A stretch of DNA of 64,000 bases from Rhodiola kirilowii. Its lineage: Eukaryota; Streptophyta; Magnoliopsida; Saxifragales; Crassulaceae. Position numbers and translations under genes: made by a program. Of this stretch, positions 12,747-21,866 are shown in pieces (the stretch's first letter is position 1; every line of letters starts with the position of its first letter). Location of the stretch: assembly GCA_033675215.1 (NCBI GenBank), contig CM066199.1:37326959-37390958 (forward strand), written 5' to 3'. A model generated the notes under the pieces. That model searched no databases. It worked only from the letters and a program-made list of their open reading frames with translations, and was not told the origin of the DNA.

Positions 12747-13496
12747 ACGACATTCAAGATTCAATCGTTTTGTGCACGAGCTTGCAGTGTGATATTCTCG
12801 ACGGTGTTTGATAGAATATTTTTGACAAGCATATATGAGCGACTCCTTCCGCATAAACATACCGCCTTTTTTTAGCACTTTCATATTAAACCGACTGTTA
12901 TTAGAATTGTGGTCTTCAATACTTGGATGGCTCGTCAAACCGGAAACATCATTGAAAAGAGAAAAATCCCATAGGGAATTATTAACTCCTTCACCACATA
13001 TTGGTACTTCAACATAGCCTTCCTCATCGTCATTATCAAAATTCCTCATATCATCTCTATCATACTCATCACATGACGGAATTTCAAATCTCTCTATACT
13101 TGACAATGTCATTCCATCATTTTCAGAACTAGTCATTGCTACAGTCCAAGATAAACAATAATATATTAACACCAAACTAAAAAAGCATACAACAAAGACA
13201 TACTACATGATATTCAACTATAATGGAGAAGAATCACTTTAAGCTTTTCAAAAGCCAAATTACAATAGCCACATGCATCCAACAATGGCAAACCAACATT
13301 AAGCTTTACAAGCAAAATCAACACACCAAATCGAGAACAAGCAAAATTAACACAGAAAATAAACACCCAACATTACGCTTTACATGCAAAATCAACTTCG
13401 AAGACAAAATCAACATATAATTAGATAAGTAACATTATGGCCTCACCGACTACCACGAGCAGATGACTTGAAGAATGAGCAAATTACTTGAAGCAG

Positions 13497-13690
13497 CAGA
13501 CGGACAGACGAACAGGAGACGGCGACGGACAGACGAACAGGAGACGGCGACGGGCAGACGGACGAGCGACTGGCGGATGGACGAGTGACGGGCGGACAGA
13601 CGACGACTGGCGGACGGATGAGCGAGCGACGGCAGACGGACGAGCGACGGGCAGTTATCGGCGTCGAGCGGATGGACGGACGGATTTACT
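13497..13690. repeat. GACGG/GCGAC-rich minisatellite upstream of the MULE transposase
   Basis: About 190 bp of degenerate short units (GACGGACAGACGAACAGGA, GACGGCGACGG, GACGAGCGAC). The first ~30-bp unit is present twice in tandem. It lies between the transposase start (13136, minus strand) and the right inverted repeat, so it occupies the promoter or 5' leader. Open frames through it are composition artefacts. Confidence 0.75.
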
Positions 13691-13765
13691 CGAAAGTGTA
13701 TCGGAGAAGATGAAGACAAAAGCAAACTAACGGACGGAGAACCTAGGGTTCGAAATGTATTTGAC

Positions 13766-14013
13766 TTAAGGCGCCCTACTTGACAGCGCCTAAATCTTAT
13801 TTGGCAATTTTTGCTGACTCAACCTTTCTTATATCATAAAACTTGACACTGGGCATTAGGCGATGTTGATAAAAGCGCTCTATGTCTTAGGCGCCCTTAT
13901 GAACGGCGCCTTAATGAAAGTGTGTAGTTTGGAAATCCAATTTGAAGATTCTCTACAATTGGAAACCAAATTTGATTTTTCTATAAATTGGAAATTTTTT
14001 CGATAAATTATCC
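13766..14013 (-). repeat. Right terminal inverted repeat of the MULE
   Basis: Reverse complement of 2240-2485. Holds GGCGCC-containing blocks near 13770, 13902 and 13914. Promoter of the transposase presumably lies here and in the adjoining leader. Confidence 0.88.
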
Positions 14014-14070
14014 CATGTCCGCAGTAAGTTATTTAGGAATGTATCAATTATTTAGTTGTATGTGAAAATA

Positions 14071-14326
14071 GGGGGGCGTTCGGTTGAGGCAGGGGTATAA
14101 GAATGAGGCAGTGAGGCACGATTTCGGTCGTCTGTGGAGTTGATCGGACGATTCGCCACGTGGCATGAGCCGCCAAACGCGTTCACACTGCTTTTACTAT
14201 TTGCATAGTGTTTTACTATTTGTTGCCACGTGGCACGCCCACAATACACGGAGGGTTGATGGATGGCTGAGATCGTGCCTCACATTGTCTCACATTTGAG
14301 AGGCTTGCCTAATTTGAACGCTCCTC
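14071..14326. mobile_element. MITE, Mutator-like by its 9-10 bp target duplication
   Basis: A 256-bp element with imperfect inverted ends: GGGGGGCGTTCGGTTGAGGCA on the left, and on the right the reverse complement reads GAGGAGCGTTCAAATTAGGCA. A second inner pair is GAGGCACGAT / ATCGTGCCTC. It is flanked on both sides by TGTGAAAATA (14061-14070 and 14327-14336). No coding capacity. The duplication length fits Mutator-like MITEs; the end sequence alone would not decide the superfamily. Confidence 0.72.
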
Positions 14327-14336
14327 TGTGAAAATA

Positions 14337-14958
14337 TTGAGAAAAGAATTTATTTAGAAGAATATCAAATTATTTAGTTGTGTATGAAAGCTAACATATT
14401 ATTTAGGAAATACTATTTTTTTTTTCGGTACATGTGGCAGAGTTCCTTGAATTTTATAGTTTATATATATAAATGTTTATATTTGAACCACTCCTTGATG
14501 TGCGATATTTATAAATCATCCATTGTCAATGTGGTTTAGTAATAAGTCTAATTTTTTGTTTAGTTTCATGTAAATAAAGGGGCTAATCTGGCATTGATAG
14601 AATATGTAATCAGATGAAAATGTGATTAGTTTCGCAATTCATATGCTTAAACTTCCTGGCAAAGTGTACCATGGTAAATTACCAGGGAGCTACAATAATG
14701 ATTAAGCACACTACATGTGTTGAGGGTGAGACACTGAGCTGACAAACTAAGAGGAATAATGAGACAAGATAGATTGAAAAAACAGTTGTGCACGCCATGC
14801 AGTTAGTTGTCTTTCCTTTTACTCCATTGTTACCTGCCTTTCAAGAAACACCATCCCCATAAATCACTGTCCCTTTTGAACCCTAGAAATAAAAATGAAT
14901 GCCAGCAGCTTTATCTAGTAATACAAAGCTCATGTAAAGTTCATCAGCGCTCTCTTTA
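14337..14958. other. Upstream region of the MEE60-like gene
   Basis: AT-rich, no coding content seen. It includes TTTATATATATAAATG near 14458, which is too far from the gene to be a clear core promoter. No confident TATA box or repeat boundary is visible. Confidence 0.4.
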
Positions 14959-15498
14959 ATGGCTTTGTTTTCCCAGTGGAGATCAACCACATGCATCCAT
15001 GTAATGGCTGTAGATGGTATTGTCACTGTCAACTCTCTTTTCACCATAGCTGTTTTCCTTGGTCTCACCACCACTGACCCCAGCGCCACCTTAGTCGACG
15101 CAGCTCGAAATCCTCACTGTATAGCCGGCAAGTCCATCGCCAAAAGTCTAGTTTCCAGCCATGTCTACTCCTTCACTTTCTTTCTCTTCTCCAGCCTTGT
15201 CGCCTCAGCTCTCAAACAGGCCCTCAAATTGGAAACCAACGAAGGAGACGAAGGCCGTCTAGGGCAGGCTCATGTTAACGTAGTTCTACTTCGGTTAGGG
15301 ATTGTGGTTTCAGCGATTGGATCGGTTTTTGGTTGTGGATTTCTGACGTGGGCTTTGGTTGCTTTAGTTGAGATCAAACTAGGGACTCTTGCCTGCTGGA
15401 GCAGTTACAGTTTAGCTGCTGTTGTTCCATTGATTGTTCTTGTTCCGTCTGCACTCATTATCTATCTCGGCATTGTCATCCATGCCTTTACACGCTAG
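14959..15498 (+). CDS. MEE60-like four-helix membrane protein
   Basis: Single exon, 179 residues from the first ATG. The conserved part begins at a second Met (15004, MAVDGIVTVNSLFTIAVFLG), so that start is equally likely and matches the usual N-terminus of the family as I recall it. Four hydrophobic segments are visible at about residues 20-40, 68-86, 110-136 and 148-176. Motifs HVYSFTFFLFSSLVASALKQ and SAIGSVFGCGFL recall Arabidopsis MATERNAL EFFECT EMBRYO ARREST 60 (At5g05950 type), a small plant-specific membrane protein of unknown biochemical role. A polyadenylation signal AATAAA lies at 15536-15541, 38 bp after the stop. No introns or breaks. Naming is from memory of the family and moderate; that it is a real gene is likely. 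Confidence 0.75.
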   Translation: MALFSQWRSTTCIHVMAVDGIVTVNSLFTIAVFLGLTTTDPSATLVDAARNPHCIAGKSIAKSLVSSHVYSFTFFLFSSLVASALKQALKLETNEGDEGRLGQAHVNVVLLRLGIVVSAIGSVFGCGFLTWALVALVEIKLGTLACWSSYSLAAVVPLIVLVPSALIIYLGIVIHAFTR

Positions 15499-16849
15499 GC
15501 TAGGCTAGGCTGTTGGTGTTGGCTCCTAGAAGGCTAATAAAATAGAATTTCATCTCCATTTTGTGCACATTTTCCTACATATAATCTGTTTTGAATTAAG
15601 AGACTTTTACTTTTGCACGAAGGCGAACTATTCATTTACCACGTACAGAAGCAGAACTAAGCGGGAAATGAAAATTTAGAATTGACTTATCTCACAAACA
15701 CAGAACCACACGCAGCACGCTGCTTGTAAATAATTCTGTGCTGAGAAGAAGATAGATGCAGGGCTATTATCAACTAGCTAGATAACAGCCAATTGCAAAG
15801 ATTTGGAACATCATCGAACTATTTACAATCTAGATGGACGGACAAAGAATTGCGTAGATTCGATTCCTCAGGTGGGATTGACAAGCAGGCATTGCGACTG
15901 GAAGGAGGCAATCATACATGATTCAGGCCGATGCTGTAAGCCTCGTGATTCGACATGACTACAACTACTATTTTGTTATTATCATCAGGGCTATACAGAG
16001 TGGTGATAGCAAAGGTATGACTCCCTTTGAGCCATGATCCATCTTGTCTTCGTTCTTATTATTGATCTGGATAGATGCCGGTGCCTGCTTCTGTAGCCTC
16101 GTCCAGCTCTTTCTCCTCCATTTTTGATTTCTCTTTTCTTTCATTACTTATGATTGCTTCTCCCCTGTTCACTATCTTCCATGTATATATACCACTTTAA
16201 TCCTGGAATAACGTAATAGAAATCAGCAAGAGGATGAAATATCTGCAGATGGTCGGATATGTGACTGCCTAATGGGTTAAAAAGTAAATTCGGTGGATCC
16301 ATTTTCTTCAGTGGATAGGGAGAAAGGAGAAGGCCCATTTTTAACTGTTTTCTACAAACCAACAGTCTATATTGACCCTCCGGAACATAGCTATTTCATC
16401 ATTTAACAAACTAACCGTCGCCTTGATATTAGCATTGGTTTGCCAAACAACATGACTAATGGAACGCTTGTGTAATTTTGCTTTAGAATGATGATCCTTA
16501 AATATACTACAGCATGTTGTCCAACGTAATGCTTCATGCTGCCTGTTTAGTTTTTGGTCGACATTTACTGAGAGGCTTGATGCAGAGTGAAAAGAACAAC
16601 TGTATTCCCCCATTAAGGCCATAACAAGCACTCAGTCCAGATGAATAAAGATAGCAAGGCGGGTCTGAGAGCAGTTGACAACTAAGTATTTGTTGGATAT
16701 TTGGATAAGTCTGCTTGATGTGTGGTTGAAATAGATATAGCACATCTGTCTCACAAATTGGTGAACATACTGGAGTCTTCTCCTTTGCTAGCTAACAAAC
16801 ATTAGATGAGAGGGATCCTTCAAGTTTCTGTGGAGAAGATAAGAGCATC
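15499..16849. other. Intergenic region between the MEE60-like gene and Rubisco activase
   Basis: Holds the 3' end of the MEE60-like transcript (AATAAA 15536-15541). Open frames on the minus strand (for example 16341-16631) show no recognisable family and no consistent codon pattern. No repeat boundary identified. Confidence 0.4.
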
Positions 16850-16939
16850 AACAATAACCTCAAATGTCACTTGGTTTGTAAACTAGTGTAAGCTAGCAGC
16901 TTATTGGCAGAAAGACTTGCTACAGCATTATTGGTTCCT

Positions 16940-17122
16940 CAACATAGTGCCACCTGTCAGTTGGCCAATCCCATTGGTTTGTTCCTGTAAAAAAACTGTC
17001 CACATGAACTCAATAACCCTTTATCCCTTTAAATAGCATCCATTGCTTATCACATCTCTCTGAGATAGCTCACCAGAATTCTTTCACTGAGTGTCTGACT
17101 CTGATCTACCAGCTTAACCAAC
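16940..17122 (+). promoter_or_regulatory. Proximal promoter and 5' leader of Rubisco activase
   Basis: Two CCAAT boxes in opposite orientation sit at 16965-16969 and 16973-16977. A TATA-like TTTAAATA is at 17028-17035, about 90 bp before the ATG. Just before it, TTATCCC (reverse GGGATAA) resembles an I-box/GATA element, common in light-regulated promoters. Placement is convincing; the function of each box is inferred. Confidence 0.5.
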
Positions 17123-19102
17123 ATGGCTGCACTTGTTCCGACTGTTGCAGTTACTCAAAGGACACAGGTATATCTAGTAGCTGCTGTTTGCTTATGCTTT
17201 TTTTTTAAAAAAAAAAAATTGCTTCCAACATGTACCCATACAATTTCTTGGTTGATTCACTTGCTTGAGAGTAGACAAGAAGCTCACCCCTTGTTTATGG
17301 TTCAGTTAAGCACCACAGTCTGCTCAGGAGGTGCAGCTCCTAGCTCAGCATTCCTGGGATGCAACTTGAAGAAATTGACCTCTAAAGTTCCGAAACAAAA
17401 GACTGCATCCGGAGCCTTCAAGGTTTCAGCAGAAGCAGGTAAGGAAGATAAACCCAAAACTGACAGGTGGAAGGGCCTTGCCTATGATATATCCGATGAC
17501 CAGCAGGACATCACCAGAGGGAAAGGACTGGTGGATACACTATTCCAGGCTCCTAGTGGTGCTGGAACTCATGATGCTATCATGAGCTCTTACGAATATA
17601 TCAGTACTGGACTTCGCACGTAAGTATCACCCATACCAAACATTTGACATGCTAATATAATGTGAAGTCCAATCTCACACAGATGTCAAAGATGTTTCCA
17701 GATACATGGACAACAAGATGGACGGATACTACATAGCCCCAGCATTTATGGACAAGCTAGTGGTTCACATTACCAAGAACTTTATGACTCTGCCAAACAT
17801 CAAGGTTTGCGCATTACCCTTTTTTACCAGGCAAAAAGCTGGTCATAGTAAATACTAATGCCCATTCAAATATCTCTTTCAGGTTCCCTTGATTTTGGGT
17901 ATTTGGGGTGGCAAAGGTCAGGGTAAATCATTCCAATGTGAGCTTGTATTTGCCAAGATGGGAATCAAGTGAGCAATATTCCGTTGTATTTCCTTTTCCG
18001 GCTCAGTGACTCCGTATAGGTATGTAGTTTGAAGCTTCTTATATGTGATTGCATTTCAGCCCCATCATGATGAGTGCTGGTGAGCTTGAAAGCGGGAATG
18101 CTGGAGAACCTGCCAAGCTGATAAGGCAAAGATACCGTGAGGCTGCAGACATTATCAAGAAAGGAAAAATGTGCTGCCTCTTCATCAACGATCTTGACGC
18201 AGGTGCAGGTAGAATGGGAGGAACTACTCAGTACACTGTCAACAACCAGATGGTGAACGCTACCCTTATGAACATAGCTGATAACCCCACAAATGTCCAG
18301 CTACCTGGTATGTACAATAAGGAGGAAAACCCCAGGGTTCCAATCATAGTTACAGGTAATGACTTTTCGACTCTGTATGCACCTCTTATCCGTGATGGAC
18401 GTATGGAGAAGTTTTACTGGGCCCCAACTAGAGAAGACAGAATTGGTGTCTGCCTTGGAATCTTCAGGACAGACAACATCGCCCCGGATGATGTTATCAA
18501 GATTGTAGATACCTTCCCTGGCCAGTCTATTGGTAAGCACATTCTGTTATCCCTACTGCTGATTAATGTGCAAGCTTTTTGGTGAACCTACTGAGCAGAT
18601 TTGGTACTCCATCATGCAGACTTCTTTGGAGCCCTCAGAGCACGTGTGTATGATGATGAAGTGAGGAAATGGATATCAGGAATTGGAGTCAACGAAATTG
18701 GCAAGAAGCTTGTGAACTCGAAGGAAGGACCACCCACTTTCCAGCAGCCCAAAATGACACTTGAGAAGCTTCTTGAGTATGGTCATATGCTTGTGCAAGA
18801 GCAAGACAATGTTAAGAGAGTCCAACTGGCAGAGAAGTACCTCAATGAGGCAGCTCTTGGAAATGCAAATGAAGATTCAATCGCGAGAGGAAATTTCTAT
18901 GGTTAGGGCCCTTCTTTCCAGAAGCTTAATCAGTAATCACTTCCGCACACCACTGCAGGATTGCTCACAACTTATTTTTTTGTACCCAGGAAAAGCAGCA
19001 CAACAAGTTGCCATACCAGTCCCAGAAGGTTGCGCAGACCCAACTGCAAAGAACTATGACCCAACTGCTAGGAGCGACAACGGAAGCTGTCTGTATGAGT
19101 AG
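17123..19102 (+). CDS. RCA: Rubisco activase, long (alpha) redox-regulated form
   Basis: Seven exons with consistent phases: 17123-17167, 17306-17619, 17702-17804, 17883-17968, 18060-18532, 18620-18901, 18990-19102, giving 471 residues. This AAA+ ATPase of the chloroplast stroma removes inhibitory sugar phosphates from Rubisco. Visible features: plastid transit peptide (about residues 1-55), then [12 protein letters not shown]-type N-domain (here [20 protein letters not shown]), Walker A GGKGQGKS (near 163-170), Walker [10 protein letters not shown] (221-229), the [16 protein letters not shown]-type region (here [17 protein letters not shown]), and [17 protein letters not shown]. The C-terminal extension [21 protein letters not shown] keeps two cysteines (449 and 468), 19 apart, as in the thioredoxin-f-regulated alpha isoform. 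The junction [12 protein letters not shown] is one residue shorter than Arabidopsis as I recall it. Polyadenylation motif AATAAA at 19262-19267. Confidence 0.97.
18902..18989 (+). promoter_or_regulatory. Last RCA intron: retention would give the short (beta) isoform
   Basis: Exon 6 ends ...AATTTCTATG and the intron opens GTTAGG. If the intron is kept, translation continues TAT GGT TAG and stops at 18904-18906, giving a protein ending ARGNFYG without the redox cysteines. Alternative splicing at this very site makes alpha and beta activase in Arabidopsis, spinach and rice. Confidence 0.65.
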
Positions 19103-20608
19103 AAAACAACTTGTCTCATTTTTATGTGTACTATTTTTGTTGCAATCCTTCCAACTTTGTGTGAATCTTTACGGTTGCCTTACTCATCTCTCTGCCCCTA
19201 TTGTTATCCACAAAATCAAGCATCACAAATTTGTTAGTTTCTGTTCAGCTATGTAAGTACCAATAAACAATATAGGACACAAGAAAAGATCACCTCCATC
19301 GAATTAAAATGAATAAGAAATGAAAATAATAATTCTAACAAGCAACAATGCCATGATACAGTATGAAAGGTTTCATGTCTTAATTAAATGTGTTCTTAAC
19401 ATTCACATTCATTAGCTCGTAGTTATTCACACCTAAACCAATTTGCGAAACATGAACTCACTACTCGTCACTACTTGTGAAAATATGATACTCATAATGA
19501 CGTTTTACTTTGTACCTTCTATATATATCTTGGGTGATTTTGTCGTGCACTTCCTCATTACCAAGAGGGTGCAGCTTAAACCAAGTCACTAGAATCAGCA
19601 ATTAACAGATCATCATTATCGTCGCAAACAAAGAGCTTCAGTTAGTAAATACCCACACTGAGAGAGGATCACAAATTATTTTTGACGAAGGTCGTCAAAC
19701 GGACATGTCACAGAATCCACAGTTCTTTCCTTGCTGGAAATTTTATAGCTAACACGCACAATGGAAAGGTGGTGCCAGAGTACGCACCAGATACCTCCAA
19801 CAAAAATCTATTTTTATCATTTGAAACCTTATTAAGTAAGAATCCCAAGGAAAAAAAATCACAAGATCATAGCGCCCATGTAGTAAATCCTTACGCAACT
19901 CCTTGAAAGGCCTCATTGCCTTTAAAGCACAAGAGAAGAGACTGTCATCATGTTTATTATTTTGATAAAATAAGCCTTGTTAGGTTAAAATCTATACCTT
20001 CAAGTTAATTCAATAAAGATTATTGAACCCAGAAGCAAAATTTGTGAAAAGATACAACTTCAACTAAATTTGTGTCAATTTTAGTTTTGCGAAACGGTCA
20101 CCGAAATGCTATCAACAAGGTAAAGAGAAAAACACAGGTGAAAAAAATCAACAAGCTTATATTATTAACAGATCATTATAAGCATCAGACCTTTCCATAC
20201 AGGTAATCCTGAAGATCCCTGTAACGTTATTAAGCTTTCATGTGCATAACAATCTGTAAGTTACTCCTCCACTCATGAAGGTTTTTTCTTAATCTCTTAA
20301 GTATTCATCATCAATCTGATGCACCTGAAGATCCAACGCCAAATTGCAGCGACAACATTTAATAATTCAGTGATGATTGATGAATGTCAAAGTCTGACCA
20401 ATGATTCTAGCTTTTATTAGTTTAGAAGCTTCTCTTTTCTTTTGTGGTGGGATGGGGTGGACGGACTGAAATTTGGATCACTGGATGTTTAGTAAGTATC
20501 CAAGGAGACAGTTTTTCATCCACTTTTCACTGTTATTCCACAGCTTTCCTATCAGTCTCAAAATCAAGCTAACAAGAGCTGACCAAGTTAAGTGTTCGCT
20601 ATTCTCTG
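19103..20608. other. Intergenic region downstream of RCA
   Basis: RCA 3' end, then AT-rich sequence without recognisable genes. The last ~200 bp (from about 20400) may be the left part of the LINE-like relic that resumes at 34236, since the copia element's target duplication CTCTG (20604-20608) links the two sides. No boundary of that relic can be placed here. Confidence 0.4.
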
Positions 20609-21812
20609 TGTTAGTTTTATGGCATGTAGTTTGACAAAACTTAGTGTAGTTGTTCAAGCTGTTGTTCAAGACTGGAAGAGACAACTGTCCTGGAACAAGT
20701 TGAAGCAGTCGAAATGTTTTCTAATTCAGTTTAGGAAACACAGTCGACCGTTGGAGATCAAGGCGGTTGCATATGGAAGGATAGAAGTTGGAAGTTTCCT
20801 ATTTTAGATTAGAAAACTTGTTTCAGCCGACGTAGCACAAGTTAGACACAGCAGCAGTTTCCTAAAACAGATTAGGACGTTGAAGATATGATGCAAGTCG
20901 GTTGAGAGATTCCTTCCGCTTGAAGATAACTTAGCAAAGAAGATAATCGAAGGTTTCTTAAACGGAGTTGAAGATATTTGAAGGATTATCTACAAGAAGA
21001 TATGCGCAAGGATTTAGGAAAGATTTCCTAAAAGAATAGGAAATGTTTCCTAAAGATATAGGCGGTTAAAATTAGGAATCTTATTCGATTTAGGGTTTCT
21101 ACCGCTCTATATAAACAGAGCTGAGGTTCTCAATTCTGCATCGATCATTAAGCTAAACACAGATACACACTCAGAGAGGAGAGAGATCAATCGGCCTTGA
21201 GTTCATTATTCCGGTGAACTCACGGCGGTGCTGTCCAGTTGTTCCAGGTTGCTGTTCCAGACTGGCGGCTGAACGAATTGCAGAATTCAGCACTGTTGGA
21301 GATATTATTCACGCTGATATTTAAAGAAGGGTTGGAGAAGGTCATCGGTGTTAAGTTCATTATTCTGGTGAACTCTAACACGCTCGGATTCATTCTGTTC
21401 TAGTGCTCGGTAGACTGATCGTAGAACAACTTGACGATACACGCACTGAAGTTGTTACTGCGCAATCGGGAGAAGGCGCTGATTCTCAAGGAGGATCATA
21501 TAGGTGGATACGGCGGAGGAGCTCAAATCTAGGGGGAGACCTAGAATGCAATTGCTACAGTGTCCGAGGCTCAGGTTGTTTAAGAGGGAGTCTGTAAACG
21601 GTAAATCCTGTACTCGCAATACTCATCATTAGTGAATTGCTATCCACTGGGCTAAGAGACAACCCCCCAGACGTAGGCTTGTTAACCCCGAACTGGGTAA
21701 CAACTTTGTGTGTCATTTATTTTCCGCACTGCATTTATTTCTGTATAAGTTGTTCTAGATATTGTTCTGCACTCGACCAGAACAACATCTCAACCACCAC
21801 GGGAAGATTTCA
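20609..21812 (+). repeat. 5' LTR of the copia element
   Basis: 1204 bp. TATA-like CTATATAAACAGAG near 21107 suggests transcription starts soon after. The interrupted 3' copy matches it throughout. Confidence 0.92.
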
Positions 21813-21866
21813 ATTGGTATCAGAGCAAATACTCAACATACAGAGTAAGATCCGAAGGTTGTTTGA

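Larger units (their letters stand above)
4791..13136 (-). pseudogene. MULE transposase (MuDR type, DDE + SWIM zinc finger), split by LTR element A
   Basis: Two coding segments read on the minus strand: 13136-12747 (N-terminal, MTSSENDGMTLSS...) and 6467-4791. Read with the target duplication ACGAC counted once, the frame continues across the insertion (LNLECR then RGKDKCKWG). Domains in order: acidic N-terminus; MuDR N-terminal domain (FMRKESLIYACQKYSIKHRRE, TKYEGDHTC); DDE domain with PVISIDATHLIGKWKG as first Asp and CIILDRHVGIM as second; C-rich block RLCLRHFTSNFNQK; SWIM finger TCGCGKWQLFHYPCCH; then a basic tail with a CCHC-like knuckle CSICGLTGHTKKSF, whose last Cys is Phe. Two in-frame TAG stops (near 5857 and 5485) interrupt it without frameshift. 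About 690 codons, close to family size. A likely 3' splice site (GGACTGTAG) precedes the ATG, so a 5' non-coding exon is probable. Confidence 0.88.
2240..14013 (-). mobile_element. Mutator-like DNA transposon (MULE) with transposase and plant mobile domain gene, split by an LTR element
   Basis: The sequence from 2240 (GGATAAATTGG...) reappears inverted at 13766-14013, giving terminal inverted repeats of about 250 bp at roughly 90% identity by eye. Both share the block CATTAAGGCGCCGTTCATAA. Between them, on the minus strand, lie a MuDR-type transposase (13136 to 4791) and, about 160 bp further on, a plant mobile domain gene (4627 to 3000). Without the 6.3 kb LTR insertion the element is about 5.5 kb, normal for an autonomous MULE. 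Both genes carry in-frame stops, so this copy is no longer autonomous. Association of PMD genes with MULEs is known. I could not find a convincing 9-bp target duplication; the only candidate is an AT-rich ATTATTTAG on each side, which would put the ends outside the clear repeat. Confidence 0.88.

Noticed and set aside
13488-13730. Open frames on both strands through the GACGG array
   Set aside because: Composed of the repeat only; open because the repeat has no stops.
2155-14055. ATTATTTAG on both sides as the 9-bp target duplication of the MULE
   Set aside because: The sequence is low-complexity and common nearby, and the adjoining ends match poorly as inverted repeats; not strong enough to set the borders.
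16341-16743. Overlapping minus-strand open frames upstream of RCA
   Set aside because: No family resemblance, no splice pattern, no homologous repeat in the window.
17682-17701. Alternative 3' splice site at the upstream CACACAG before RCA exon 3
   Set aside because: Using it adds 19 nt and breaks the frame into the conserved [13 protein letters not shown] block, so the downstream AG is taken.
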